From positions 124,001 through 188,000 of the forward strand of contig NZ_JMME01000005.1 of the NCBI RefSeq assembly GCF_000686945.1: DNA of 64,000 nt. Direction: 5' to 3'. A program made the position numbers and the translations under genes. The number at the start of each line of letters is the position of its first letter. Within the stretch, counting starts at the first letter, position 1. This stretch comes from Selenomonas sp. AE3005. Lineage in GTDB: Bacteria; Bacillota; Negativicutes; Selenomonadales; Selenomonadaceae. The notes beneath the pieces are model-generated. The model saw nothing but the letters and a program-made list of their open reading frames with translations. It ran no database searches and was not told where the DNA came from. This document shows positions 35,251 to 43,784 of this stretch, piece after piece.

Positions 35251-36843
35251 ATGAGTCTTGAAATAATAAAGAAAATAAATGGTAAGCAATTATTTGTGAC
35301 GTTGTCGGGGAGCTTGGATGCTCTGACGGTGGATGATTTTGACCGGGAATTTATGGAGCTGCCGGAAGAGGTAGAGTCAGCCGAACTTGATTTTTCCGAT
35401 GTTGAATATATTTCCTCGGCTGGGCTGCGTTCGCTGCTGCTGGCTAAAAAACAGGCTGTTAAGCAGGATAAAAAGCTCGTGATTAAGGACCCGCAGCAGT
35501 CCCTGGTGGAAGTTTTTAAAGTTACCGGCTTTGTAAATCTGCTGGAAATAGTATACAGTAACCAGACGGAAAGCGATGTGTCTGCCCCGGCTGACGGTTT
35601 TTATCCTTTGCGCCCTGTGCAGCGCTGGCTGGTGGATACGCATTTCCGCAAGGCGGATTCTACAATGATGAATAATGGTGCCCTGATGAAACTGGATGAG
35701 GCCATTGACCTGGAACGTCTGGCTGTGGCACTTAATGACTTGCTGACAGCTTATGATATTTTCCGCTGCCGGCTGTGCTTCCATCCCGATACGGGGGAGA
35801 TTTGCCAGCGTTTTGATGGTGATGTGCCTAAGGTACGGGTGGAAATACTTTCGGAGCAGGCTTTTGAACAGCGCAAACAGGAACTGAAAATGCCCTATAC
35901 GCTTATCAATAGTCCTCTCTATCGTATTTATCTCATGCTGACGCCATCGGGAAAATATATTTACGCGGATTTCTATCATGCCATTATGGATGGACTGGCC
36001 ATTGTGGTGTTGTTCTGGCGTGAATTGAATAAACGCTATCAGGGCAAAAATGTCAGCCGCAAACGGGCCAGCTATGCTGAGTACGTGTGGGAGGAGGCCA
36101 AGGAACTGGCCGCCGGGCAGGAGGAGGCTCATCGCTACTGGCAGAATGTGCTGGCCGGCTTTGACGTGCAAAAGCACCTGCCGCCTGTGGACCAACAGCA
36201 GCATGATAACTGGCAGCAGGGCTGTGTACAGTGTCAGCTCGGCAATATTCATAAGGACTTCTTCACCAACAAGCAAGCCTATAGCGAAAATACCTTTATG
36301 CTGGCGGCGTCCATGCTGGCGATGGCTAAGGTGACAGGTGAGAAGGATGTTATTATGAGCTGGGTGCATAATGCCCGGACGACAGTTCAGGAAATGCGTA
36401 TTATGGGACTGATGCTTAATCAATATCCTATCAGATGGGATTTTAGTCAGGATATGCAGGTTGGTCAGTTCCTGACCGGACTGGAAGAACGTATCAACGA
36501 AGGTATATCCTATGGCAAAGGTCTGGATGAAGTTTATAGGGACGACCTCGAAGGGGAATGTGCCAGCTTTATCCTGCAGAAGGATACGGATATCAATGCG
36601 GCGTACTCCCTGGACGGGACGACCAGTCAGATTGTGGAAATGCCGGCCAACAAGCGGTCAGCGGCGGAGAATGTTTTGGATATAGTTGTATCTGTGCTGC
36701 ATGATGGCAACTATCAGCTGACACTGGCCTTTGATGGCAGCCGTTATACCGATGAATCTATGGAACGCTATGCCGCGCTCATCGATGAAATGGTGCTGGC
36801 CTTGCAGGCTGAAGACCGCAGCATAGCGGAGATTTTGGCGTGA
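35251..36843 (+). CDS. STAS domain fused to an NRPS-type condensation domain
   Basis: A 530-residue two-domain protein. Residues 1-105 form a STAS domain of the anti-sigma-antagonist type; in LDFSDVEYISSAGLRSLLLAKK, S56 aligns with the Ser phosphorylated in SpoIIAA/RsbV. Residues from about 113 form a full condensation/acyltransferase-like domain: YPLRPVQRWLVDTHF, the catalytic motif H243-AIM-D247-G248 (the first His of HHxxxDG is Tyr), and the later MSWVHNARTTVQEMRIMGLMLNQYPIRWDF segment. No adenylation or carrier domain is attached or nearby. The stop overlaps the GTG start of the MATE-ATPase gene (GTGA), so the two are coupled. Likely an acyl- or aminoacyl-transferring enzyme controlled or localised by STAS (inference). 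Confidence 0.82.
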   Translation: MSLEIIKKINGKQLFVTLSGSLDALTVDDFDREFMELPEEVESAELDFSDVEYISSAGLRSLLLAKKQAVKQDKKLVIKDPQQSLVEVFKVTGFVNLLEIVYSNQTESDVSAPADGFYPLRPVQRWLVDTHFRKADSTMMNNGALMKLDEAIDLERLAVALNDLLTAYDIFRCRLCFHPDTGEICQRFDGDVPKVRVEILSEQAFEQRKQELKMPYTLINSPLYRIYLMLTPSGKYIYADFYHAIMDGLAIVVLFWRELNKRYQGKNVSRKRASYAEYVWEEAKELAAGQEEAHRYWQNVLAGFDVQKHLPPVDQQQHDNWQQGCVQCQLGNIHKDFFTNKQAYSENTFMLAASMLAMAKVTGEKDVIMSWVHNARTTVQEMRIMGLMLNQYPIRWDFSQDMQVGQFLTGLEERINEGISYGKGLDEVYRDDLEGECASFILQKDTDINAAYSLDGTTSQIVEMPANKRSAAENVLDIVVSVLHDGNYQLTLAFDGSRYTDESMERYAALIDEMVLALQAEDRSIAEILA

Positions 36844-38561
36844 GCAGCTGGCTTTTGCCGGGGAAGAGGACAGTGATATCCACCAGATTCTGGCTGGTGT
36901 TTAAAGCCGCGATGTTTTCCATGATGAGTGCCTATCTGCTGATACTGACGGACAATGTAGCGGCCGGCCAGCTGGTCGGGGAAGGGGCCGTTATGGGGAT
37001 AACCCTCGTGTTTCCCCTGGTCACCTTCATCATCTTCATGAGCTATATAATAGCTGATGGCCTGGTGATGAAACTGTCCTATGCGCAGGGGCGCGGTGAC
37101 CGCCGGCAGGTAGACCGGCTGTTCAGCATGGGGGTAATGCTGGCGCTGGTCACAGGATTTTTATTTACCATTGGTATGTACTGTTTCCGTGACGAGCTCC
37201 TGTCCTTTTGGCGTATTTCACCACAGTTGCTCGATTTCGCCGGCGCTTATTACGATGGCCTTTATCTTTACGCGCCGTTTATGTTTCTGAATGTCTTTTT
37301 TTACACGGTGTTTGTGGCAGAAGGGCAGGAACAGGTTTGTGTAATCGGCGCTGTCTGCACCTTTGTGGTCAATTTTGTGCTGGATATTGTTCTCTGCCTG
37401 CAAATCGGCGTTATGGGCGTAGGCATTGCCAGCACCAGCGGCCTGGCAGCGTCGGTGGTGGTGCAGCTTTACTACCTGCGCGGCGGCCGCAGCCGGGTAC
37501 ATTTTTGTTGGTATCTGAACGTCAAAGAGGTTTTGTGGGGAATCTGGTACAGCTGCTATCATTCCATGGATACGCTGCTGCTGGCCCTGCTCCCCGTGGC
37601 TTTGTCCTCCTGTGTGCTGTCGCATTTTGGGGAGGCGCATATCATTGTGGTCACGGTGGTGGTGAACCTGTTGACGCTTATTGTGGCGCTCTATACGGGC
37701 GTGGTGGACTGCTTGCAGCCCATGGTTTGCCAGTATTATGCCGAGCAAAACCTGCATAGTATTCAAAAGACCATGGATATCGGCATAAAAATGACGGTGT
37801 TTATCAGCCTGCTGGTAACTGTCCTGGGCATGGCCCTGGCCGAAGTTCTGCCGCTGCTGTTCGGTGTCAGGGAGCAGGTCATGGTACAGGAAACTGCGGC
37901 CGCTATACGTTGTTTCCTGCTGTTTACGGCCTTTTTGGGCACGACGCTCATGTACAGTAACTACTACATCTATATAGAAAAACGTAATTATGGTGCCTTG
38001 GTGAAACTCATGCTGCTGCTGGGGCTGCCTTATATCGGTATGCAATGCGGTGCAGCCCATTCGTTAAATGGCATGTGGCTGGGGACGGGCGGCGCGTTTT
38101 TAGCGGCTTGGGGACTGAATTACCTGCTGGCAGGCCGCAGCGGCTGGCTGTTTTTGGACAAGGAACAGCTCGCTCGGCAGTATTCTTATGATATTGATTC
38201 TGTTAAGGAAGAGGTTATGGAGATTTCCAGGCAGGTGGCGGAAGTGCTGGCGGCGAGAAATATCCCATCCTCGCGGTGCATGCTGCTGTCCCTGTGTGTG
38301 GAAGAAATTGGTCTGCATGCGGCAGAACGGGCAGCAGGGCAAAACTTCCAGCTGGAAATATCCCTGCTTTTAGACCGTAATCCCAACGGTAAAATAACCC
38401 TGCTGGTCCGCGACAACGGCCAGCCTTATGATATACTCAAAACAGCGCAGTCAGGCAGCTATTCCTTTAGAGAGTACTTTATCGAGTCTGTGACAGCAAA
38501 CCTGCCCTACCGCCGCTATCTGGCCAGCGGTGATGAAAACCGGCTGACGTTAGTGATTTAG
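36840..38561 (+). CDS. MATE-family transporter fused to a degenerate RsbW-like HATPase domain
   Basis: A 573-residue fusion. Residues 1-440 are a MATE-type flippase with about twelve hydrophobic segments (start KAAMFSMMSAYLLILTDNVAAGQLVGEGAVMGITLVFPLV). Residues from about 453 are a GHKL/HATPase domain of the anti-sigma kinase type: LCVEEIGLHAAERA as N box and RDNGQPYDI as G1 (D525-N-G-Q-P-Y-D531). The N-box Asn that binds Mg is replaced: ExxxN reads E489-I-G-L-H493, and the ATP lid is poorly conserved, so kinase activity is doubtful. It may serve to bind the STAS domain of the partner protein. Export of the partner's product is the obvious hypothesis. Confidence 0.82.
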   Translation: MSSWLLPGKRTVISTRFWLVFKAAMFSMMSAYLLILTDNVAAGQLVGEGAVMGITLVFPLVTFIIFMSYIIADGLVMKLSYAQGRGDRRQVDRLFSMGVMLALVTGFLFTIGMYCFRDELLSFWRISPQLLDFAGAYYDGLYLYAPFMFLNVFFYTVFVAEGQEQVCVIGAVCTFVVNFVLDIVLCLQIGVMGVGIASTSGLAASVVVQLYYLRGGRSRVHFCWYLNVKEVLWGIWYSCYHSMDTLLLALLPVALSSCVLSHFGEAHIIVVTVVVNLLTLIVALYTGVVDCLQPMVCQYYAEQNLHSIQKTMDIGIKMTVFISLLVTVLGMALAEVLPLLFGVREQVMVQETAAAIRCFLLFTAFLGTTLMYSNYYIYIEKRNYGALVKLMLLLGLPYIGMQCGAAHSLNGMWLGTGGAFLAAWGLNYLLAGRSGWLFLDKEQLARQYSYDIDSVKEEVMEISRQVAEVLAARNIPSSRCMLLSLCVEEIGLHAAERAAGQNFQLEISLLLDRNPNGKITLLVRDNGQPYDILKTAQSGSYSFREYFIESVTANLPYRRYLASGDENRLTLVI

Positions 38562-38566
38562 CAAGC

Positions 38567-38596
38567 GGCTGACAAGTCAAAAGTCAGCCACTTTTA
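38567..38596 (+). terminator. Weak terminator after the MATE fusion gene
   Basis: Stem GGCTGAC / GTCAGCC with a short loop containing TGACAAGTCA, then ACTTTT. The T-tract is poor. Confidence 0.5.
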
Positions 38597-38618
38597 AATT
38601 GTCGTGTTGAAATGCAGA

Positions 38619-38664
38619 TTTGCATATTTTGCTAGTGGCAAAATATGTACTATAGCGTTATAAT
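38619..38664 (+). promoter_or_regulatory. Hairpin-promoter repeat before the hydrolase gene
   Basis: A 10-bp perfect inverted repeat (CATATTTTGC / GCAAAATATG) runs into a -10 box TATAAT at 38659-38664; the -35 TGGCAA lies 17 bases upstream inside the right arm. The last 27 bases differ at only about 4 positions from 60665-60691, which is the promoter of an ABC transporter gene. Confidence 0.6.
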
Positions 38665-38701
38665 GGATTCATGTTTCTTGACGAAGATAGGATAGAGTGT
38701 C

Positions 38702-39685
38702 ATGAAAGGTGATTCCATGCATAAGATATTGTTATCCTGTCTCGTGACAGCTGTTTTCACTACTATTGTAGTGCTGGCGGCTTTTGTCATGGGGACAGGA
38801 TATTTTGTTGGCAATTATGCCGTGCATTTTGGTTTGGAGCGTGGTACGGTGGACAATCCGCAGGAGCCGCCCCGGGCCTATGCTTTGATTATGCCGCCGG
38901 AGGCCAGGCATTACGATAAGCCGGATTTTACCAATGAAGAATGGACTTTGACCGCGAGGGACAAGCTGCAGCTTAAAGCTACGCATTTTTATCCCGAAGA
39001 GGGCAAGGCCAGCAACAAATGGGTGATTATTGCCCATGGTTACGGCTGTACGCAGGAAAATTCCTACTATCTGGCCACGCATTACCTGCGGCAGGGCTAT
39101 CATGTGCTGACGCCTGACTTACGGGCGTCCGGCAAAAGTGAGGGGCGTTATCTGACTTTAGGCTATCGGGAAAGCGTTGATGTGGTGGACTGGGCCAAAC
39201 GGATAGCGCTTTATTATCCGGAGGCCAAAATCATTCTGCATGGTGTGTCCATGGGGGCGGCCACGGTGATGATGGCCTGCGATGATGATGATTTGCCGGA
39301 AAATGTTGTGGCCTGTGTGGAGGAAAGCGGTTATACCAGCGCCTTTGACCTGTTGGTACACCAAATTCAGGAATCCTTGGGCCTGCCGGCATTCCCGGCC
39401 ATGAACCTTTTGGACTGGCGCTGCCAGCAGGTGGCCGGTTTCAGTCTTAACCGGGCTGTGCCGGAGGTAGCAGTAATGCACTCCCGGGTGCCGCTGTTGT
39501 TCATTCATGGCACTAAGGACGCTTTAGTGCCGCCGGCCATGTGCGAACAGTTGTACCGCAATGCCAAGGCCCCGGACAAAATGATGCTGCTTATCCATGA
39601 CGCGGTGCATGGAGTGGCCTGTCAGAAGGATGAAAAACTCTATTTTAAAACAGTGCGCGAGTTTACCGCGCCGTATATGCAGTAG
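38702..39685 (+). CDS. Membrane-anchored alpha/beta hydrolase
   Basis: A 327-residue hydrolase with an N-terminal membrane helix (about 9-32). The catalytic triad can be seen: nucleophile Ser in HGVSMGAA, Asp in IHGTKDALVP and His in IHDAVHG. It also has the HGYGCTQENSYYLA oxyanion region. It resembles the BAAT/DUF-like alpha/beta hydrolases found in Firmicutes; the substrate is unknown. ATG 38717, behind AGGTGA, is an alternative start. The dtd gene follows 19 bp later. Confidence 0.85.
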   Translation: MKGDSMHKILLSCLVTAVFTTIVVLAAFVMGTGYFVGNYAVHFGLERGTVDNPQEPPRAYALIMPPEARHYDKPDFTNEEWTLTARDKLQLKATHFYPEEGKASNKWVIIAHGYGCTQENSYYLATHYLRQGYHVLTPDLRASGKSEGRYLTLGYRESVDVVDWAKRIALYYPEAKIILHGVSMGAATVMMACDDDDLPENVVACVEESGYTSAFDLLVHQIQESLGLPAFPAMNLLDWRCQQVAGFSLNRAVPEVAVMHSRVPLLFIHGTKDALVPPAMCEQLYRNAKAPDKMMLLIHDAVHGVACQKDEKLYFKTVREFTAPYMQ

Positions 39686-39704
39686 TGATTGAGGAGGAAC
39701 GAGT

Positions 39705-40148
39705 TTGCGTTCAGTAGTGACACGGGTTAAATCAGCCTCCGTCAGCATTGACGGAGAAGTAAAGGGAGCCATCGGCCAGGGCTTTTTGGTGCTGTTGGGC
39801 GTTGGCCCGGAAGATACAGAGGCCACGGCGGATAAGCTGGCGGAAAAAATCTGCAATGTGCGCGTTTTTTCTGATGAGGCCGGCAAAATGAATCTGAGCC
39901 TTGACCAGGTGCAGGGGGATATGCTGGTGATTTCCCAGTTTACCCTGTATGCGGATTTAAAAAAGCGCCGTCCGGGATTTAGCCATGCCGCACCGCCGGA
40001 CCAGGCGAACAGACTCTATGAGTATTTTATGGAGCAGCTGCGGGAAAAAGGCGTCAAAGTTGAACATGGTGAGTTTGGTGCCGATATGCAGGTGGCCTCG
40101 GTAAATGACGGCCCGGTGACGTTGTGTTTCGATACGGAGGCGTTGTAA
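39705..40148 (+). CDS. dtd: D-aminoacyl-tRNA deacylase
   Basis: DTD (147 aa) removes D-amino acids, and glycine from tRNA-Ala, by hydrolysis of misacylated tRNA. The cross-subunit active-site motifs are present: SQFTLYAD and NDGPVTLCFD (SQxTL and GPVT). The TTG start is preceded by GAGGAGG. The stop TAA overlaps the ATG of the next gene (TAATG), so they are translationally coupled. Confidence 0.96.
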   Translation: MRSVVTRVKSASVSIDGEVKGAIGQGFLVLLGVGPEDTEATADKLAEKICNVRVFSDEAGKMNLSLDQVQGDMLVISQFTLYADLKKRRPGFSHAAPPDQANRLYEYFMEQLREKGVKVEHGEFGADMQVASVNDGPVTLCFDTEAL

Positions 40149-41386
40149 TGCAGCAGTTATTAAAAAAATATGCCGAGCTGGTAGTCAGCGTCGGCGTTAA
40201 TATTCAAAAAGACCAGATTTTAGTCATCAATTCCCCGATTGAGTGTGCGGAATTTGCCAGGGAAATCAGCGCGGCGGCTTTTGCGGCCGGGGCGCATGAT
40301 GTCGTAATCAGCTGGGGGGACGAACTGGCTGCGCATATCCGCTTTGAGCACGGCAAAAAGGAATTATTTACGGAATTTCCGGAGTGGCGCGTGCGTTTCT
40401 ATCAGGATTATGCTGAGCAGGGCGCAGCCTTTGTGTCCATTGCGGCGCGCGACCCGCAGATTTTCAGCGATATTGACCCGGAAAAACTGAAACTTGCCAA
40501 TCAGGCAGCCGGCGCGGCCCTGCTCGAATACCGCCAGCGGCTGATGAGCAATAAGAATACCTGGTGTGTGGTATCTGTACCGACCAAAAGCTGGGCAGCC
40601 AAGGTGTTCCCCACTGTGTCGGAGGAAGAGGCCGTGGACAAACTCTGGCAGGCCATCTTTAAGACGGTGCGCATTGGCGAAGGTATTGATACCGTGGCCG
40701 AGTGGCGCAAGCATATTGCTTTCCTGCAGCAGGCGGCTGCCTATCTCAATGCACAGCAGTTTGTCAGTCTTCACTATAAGAATTCCCTGGGCACTGATTT
40801 GTTCATCGAACTGCCGGCAGGTCATATCTGGGCCGGCGGTGCGGAAAAATCGGAGCTTGGGACGGAGTTTGCCGCCAATATGCCGACAGAGGAAGTCTAC
40901 ACCCTGCCTAAGCGCGATGGCGTAAACGGCACGGTCGTGGCAGCCAAGCCCTTGAACTACAATGGCAATCTCATTGAGGGCTTTAAGCTGACTTTTAAAG
41001 ACGGCAAGGTAGTAGATTATACAGCCGCTAAGGGCGAAGAAATCTTAAAGGGGCTGCTGTCTACGGACGAGGGGGCCAGTTTCTTAGGGGAAGTGGCTTT
41101 GGTGCCGTATGACTCGCCGATTTCCCAGAGCGGTATTCTCTTTTATAACACCCTGTTTGATGAAAATGCGTCCTGCCATCTGGCCCTGGGCAAAGCCTAT
41201 CCTACCTGTATCGAGGGCGGCGAGGATATGGACAGCGTGACGCTCTTGCAGCATGGTGTCAATGATTCGCTGGTGCATGAGGATTTTATGATTGGCACGC
41301 GTGATTTAGAGATTGTCGGTACCCGGGCTGATGGCAGTCAGGTACAGATTTTTGCGCAGGGAAACTTCAGGAGGGATTTATGGTAA
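40148..41386 (+). CDS. M29-family aminopeptidase (AmpS/PepS-like)
   Basis: A 412-residue thermophilic-type metallo-aminopeptidase of family M29. Typical elements are INSPIECAEFAREISAAAFAAGAHDV near the N-terminus and the C-terminal metal-binding region (FNTLFDENASCHLALGKAYPTCIEGG, VHEDFMIGTRDLEIVGTRADGS). The family releases N-terminal residues from peptides in the cytoplasm. It starts one base inside the dtd stop and overlaps the next gene by 7 bases. Confidence 0.93.
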   Translation: MQQLLKKYAELVVSVGVNIQKDQILVINSPIECAEFAREISAAAFAAGAHDVVISWGDELAAHIRFEHGKKELFTEFPEWRVRFYQDYAEQGAAFVSIAARDPQIFSDIDPEKLKLANQAAGAALLEYRQRLMSNKNTWCVVSVPTKSWAAKVFPTVSEEEAVDKLWQAIFKTVRIGEGIDTVAEWRKHIAFLQQAAAYLNAQQFVSLHYKNSLGTDLFIELPAGHIWAGGAEKSELGTEFAANMPTEEVYTLPKRDGVNGTVVAAKPLNYNGNLIEGFKLTFKDGKVVDYTAAKGEEILKGLLSTDEGASFLGEVALVPYDSPISQSGILFYNTLFDENASCHLALGKAYPTCIEGGEDMDSVTLLQHGVNDSLVHEDFMIGTRDLEIVGTRADGSQVQIFAQGNFRRDLW

Positions 41387-42018
41387 AGATAGCCCGTAAA
41401 CTCGGGGTGAGTATAATAATCTGCCTGTTTATGCTCAGTGCGACGGTCCTGGCGGCAGGCAAGGTCATAGATGAAGATTTTTCCTGTCAGGGCGTTATGC
41501 TCGGAGACAGTGAAAGCGTCCTCCAAAGCAAATGGGGCGAGCCCCTGTATGATAAGACAGCTGTTAAACAAGGCGTCACCATAAAGACTTATGTTTACAA
41601 AAATGGCTACGAGGCCAGCGTTTCTCCGAAAACGGGGAAGGTTGTGGACTTTGTCGTGGATATGGAAAAATACGAGGCCCGCGACGGCGTGCGCAAAGGG
41701 GCGACCAAATACTGGCTGGAAAAGGTCTATGGCAAACAGCAGCGTCAGTATATTGAGGGCAACTGCTATTTGATTTTTAACCGGCCGGGTTTTCCCCATC
41801 AGCATTTAATGCTGCTGATTGACCCTGAGGACGGCCAGCTGCGTGAGCTGAAGATTACCGCCCTGCCGGTGAATGACGCCGAGGCGGAGGCTATGGAGGC
41901 AGAAGGCGATCCTCTGCTGAGAGAGGACGAGGGCCGTGATAATAATGCGATGCTGAGCATTGATACTTCGGCGCTGCCCCAGGATAAAGAAGTGCGTTGG
42001 GGAGGCTTGCGCAGATGA
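41380..42018 (+). CDS. Exported hypothetical protein
   Basis: Not recognised. The 212-residue product has a signal peptide (KLGVSIIICLFMLSATVLAAG), a mature N-terminal domain with GVMLGDSESVLQSKWGEPLYDK that resembles the SmpA/BamE-like or DUF4309-like fold of envelope proteins (weak judgement), and an acidic C-terminal tail. It overlaps the genes on both sides and so belongs to the dtd-aminopeptidase-YitT operon. Confidence 0.7.
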   Translation: MVKIARKLGVSIIICLFMLSATVLAAGKVIDEDFSCQGVMLGDSESVLQSKWGEPLYDKTAVKQGVTIKTYVYKNGYEASVSPKTGKVVDFVVDMEKYEARDGVRKGATKYWLEKVYGKQQRQYIEGNCYLIFNRPGFPHQHLMLLIDPEDGQLRELKITALPVNDAEAEAMEAEGDPLLREDEGRDNNAMLSIDTSALPQDKEVRWGGLRR

Positions 42019-42923
42019 TACAGCTGAGGCTGCTGGAACACCGGCTGCTGCGGTATGCAGGCATTACGGCCGGGTGTCTTATTGCCAGCTCGTCCATCAA
42101 TCTTTTCCTCGTGCCTTCCCATCTGCTCACGGGCGGTGCTACGGGCATTGCCATGATTGTTTATTATCTTACCCATCTGCCCATCGGTGCCCAGACGTTT
42201 GCCTATAACATTCCTTTGCTGATGGCTGCCTGGCGCCTGCTCGGCCGCGGTTACACCTTTGATGTGATTATCGGTACGGCGATTTTTTCCTTTTGTCTGG
42301 ATATCACCAGGCCGCTGAATGCTTATGCGCCGGTCAATGATTACATGCTGGCGTCTATCTTTGGCGGTGTGTTTAACGGTATCGGCTACGGGATTGTATT
42401 CCGTATGAACGGCAGCACCGGTGGTTTTGATATTGTCGGGGCGATTGCCAAGAAGTTTTATTCCTTCAACATGGGCGGCGTAATTTTCGGCTTTAACTGC
42501 CTGGTTATGCTGGCGGCGGCCTTTATGTTCGGGGTGGCACCGGCGATGTTTACGCTGATTTGCATGTTTATGAATGCCATGGTGACGGATAAGGTCATTG
42601 CCGGTTTCAACAGCCGCAAGGCGCTGCTTATCGTGTCCAATCAGGCCGAGGCCATTGCTGAAGGTATTATGGAAGTGGGGCGCGGCGTTACCTTCCTGCA
42701 TGGACAGGGGGCGTTTACGCGCCGGGAACGCAATGTGGTGTTCGTCGTGGTGACGCTGACACAGGTGGCCAAGATGAAGATGATTATAAACGCCATCGAC
42801 CCGGACGCCTTTGTGATTATCATGTCGGCCAATGAAGTCATGGGGCATGGTTTCAGCTCGCCGGGCGTCAAGCAGGGGGCTGTGGTACACCGCTACAGCT
42901 CCAACAGCACTACGGGACGGTAA
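42015..42923 (+). CDS. YitT-family membrane protein (DUF161/DUF2179)
   Basis: A 302-residue YitT-type protein: five hydrophobic segments in the N-terminal part (SSSINLFLVPSHLLTGGATGIAMIVYYLTHLPIGAQTFAYNIPLL and the GSTGGFDIVGAI motif) and a C-terminal DUF2179 domain (residues about 200-290, GRGVTFLHGQGAFTRRERNVVFVVVT). The family is common in Firmicutes, with unknown transport function. ATG 42015 overlaps the previous stop (ATGA) and has GGAGG 9 bases upstream. Confidence 0.92.
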   Translation: MIQLRLLEHRLLRYAGITAGCLIASSSINLFLVPSHLLTGGATGIAMIVYYLTHLPIGAQTFAYNIPLLMAAWRLLGRGYTFDVIIGTAIFSFCLDITRPLNAYAPVNDYMLASIFGGVFNGIGYGIVFRMNGSTGGFDIVGAIAKKFYSFNMGGVIFGFNCLVMLAAAFMFGVAPAMFTLICMFMNAMVTDKVIAGFNSRKALLIVSNQAEAIAEGIMEVGRGVTFLHGQGAFTRRERNVVFVVVTLTQVAKMKMIINAIDPDAFVIIMSANEVMGHGFSSPGVKQGAVVHRYSSNSTTGR

Positions 42924-42957
42924 ATTATTGTTGCAATAGAGAGGGGAATTTTGTACA

Positions 42958-43524
42958 ATGAAAAAGATATTGATTATGATGCTGGTGTTAATGACAGCAC
43001 TTACGGCTGGCTGTATCGCCGGCGGCAAAGATAATGGAGGCAAAAAAGTGGCTAATCGCATTGCAGTTTTTGAAACCAACAAGGGAACCTTTGAAATCGA
43101 ACTTTTTGAGGACAAGACGCCGATTACGACGAAGAATTTTATCGACCTGACGGAAAAAGGTTTTTACAATGGCGTTATTTTCCATCGCGTGATTGACGGC
43201 TTTATGATTCAGGGCGGCGACCCGGATGGCACGGGCATGGGCGGCCCGGGCTACACCATCGAAGATGAATTCCTGTCTGACCTGCAGTTCACGGGCGAAG
43301 GCATTCTGGCTATGGCCAACACGGGTATGCCCCACACGGGCGGCAGCCAGTTCTTCATCACGCTCGATAAGACTCCCTGGCTCAACGGCAAGCACACCAT
43401 CTTCGGCAAGGTTGTGAAGGGCATGGACGTTGTCCGCGCTATCGGCCACAGCGAAACGGATTTCCGTGACCGTCCGCTGGAAAAAGTGGTAATGGAAAAA
43501 GTAACGATTAAAAATGCCGAGTAA
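42958..43524 (+). CDS. Cyclophilin-type peptidyl-prolyl isomerase, lipoprotein
   Basis: A 188-residue lipoprotein: signal peptide with lipobox LTAGC (Cys19), a short Gly/Lys linker and a cyclophilin domain with FHRVIDGFMIQGGDPDGTGMGGPGY and MANTGMPHTGGSQFFITL. It would assist folding of exported proteins at the membrane. It overlaps the next gene by 11 bases. Confidence 0.94.
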   Translation: MKKILIMMLVLMTALTAGCIAGGKDNGGKKVANRIAVFETNKGTFEIELFEDKTPITTKNFIDLTEKGFYNGVIFHRVIDGFMIQGGDPDGTGMGGPGYTIEDEFLSDLQFTGEGILAMANTGMPHTGGSQFFITLDKTPWLNGKHTIFGKVVKGMDVVRAIGHSETDFRDRPLEKVVMEKVTIKNAE

Positions 43525-43780
43525 GGGCGAAAACTGTACCTACATTTTGGAGTGCAGTGATGGCAGCTTTTACACAGGCTGGACAAATGACCTGGAAAAA
43601 CGGGTCAGGACGCACAATGCAGGCCGCGGGGGTAAATACACCCGGGCGCGCCTGCCTGTGCGTCTTGTCTATTTTGAGACTTTTGCCGATAAACGGGAGG
43701 CGCAAAGCCGGGAATGGCATATTAAACAGCTGACTCATGAGCAAAAGCAGAAACTGATAAGTAATAGTGAGAGGGAGTAG
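43514..43780 (+). CDS. GIY-YIG nuclease-domain protein (YhbQ/UPF0213-like)
   Basis: An 88-residue single-domain GIY-YIG protein: [66 protein letters not shown]. The motif tyrosines, the Arg in EKRVR and the Glu-containing helix are as in the UPF0213 family. Its physiological role is unsettled. It overlaps the cyclophilin gene at its start. Confidence 0.93.
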   Translation: MPSKGENCTYILECSDGSFYTGWTNDLEKRVRTHNAGRGGKYTRARLPVRLVYFETFADKREAQSREWHIKQLTHEQKQKLISNSERE

Positions 43781-43784
43781 TACG

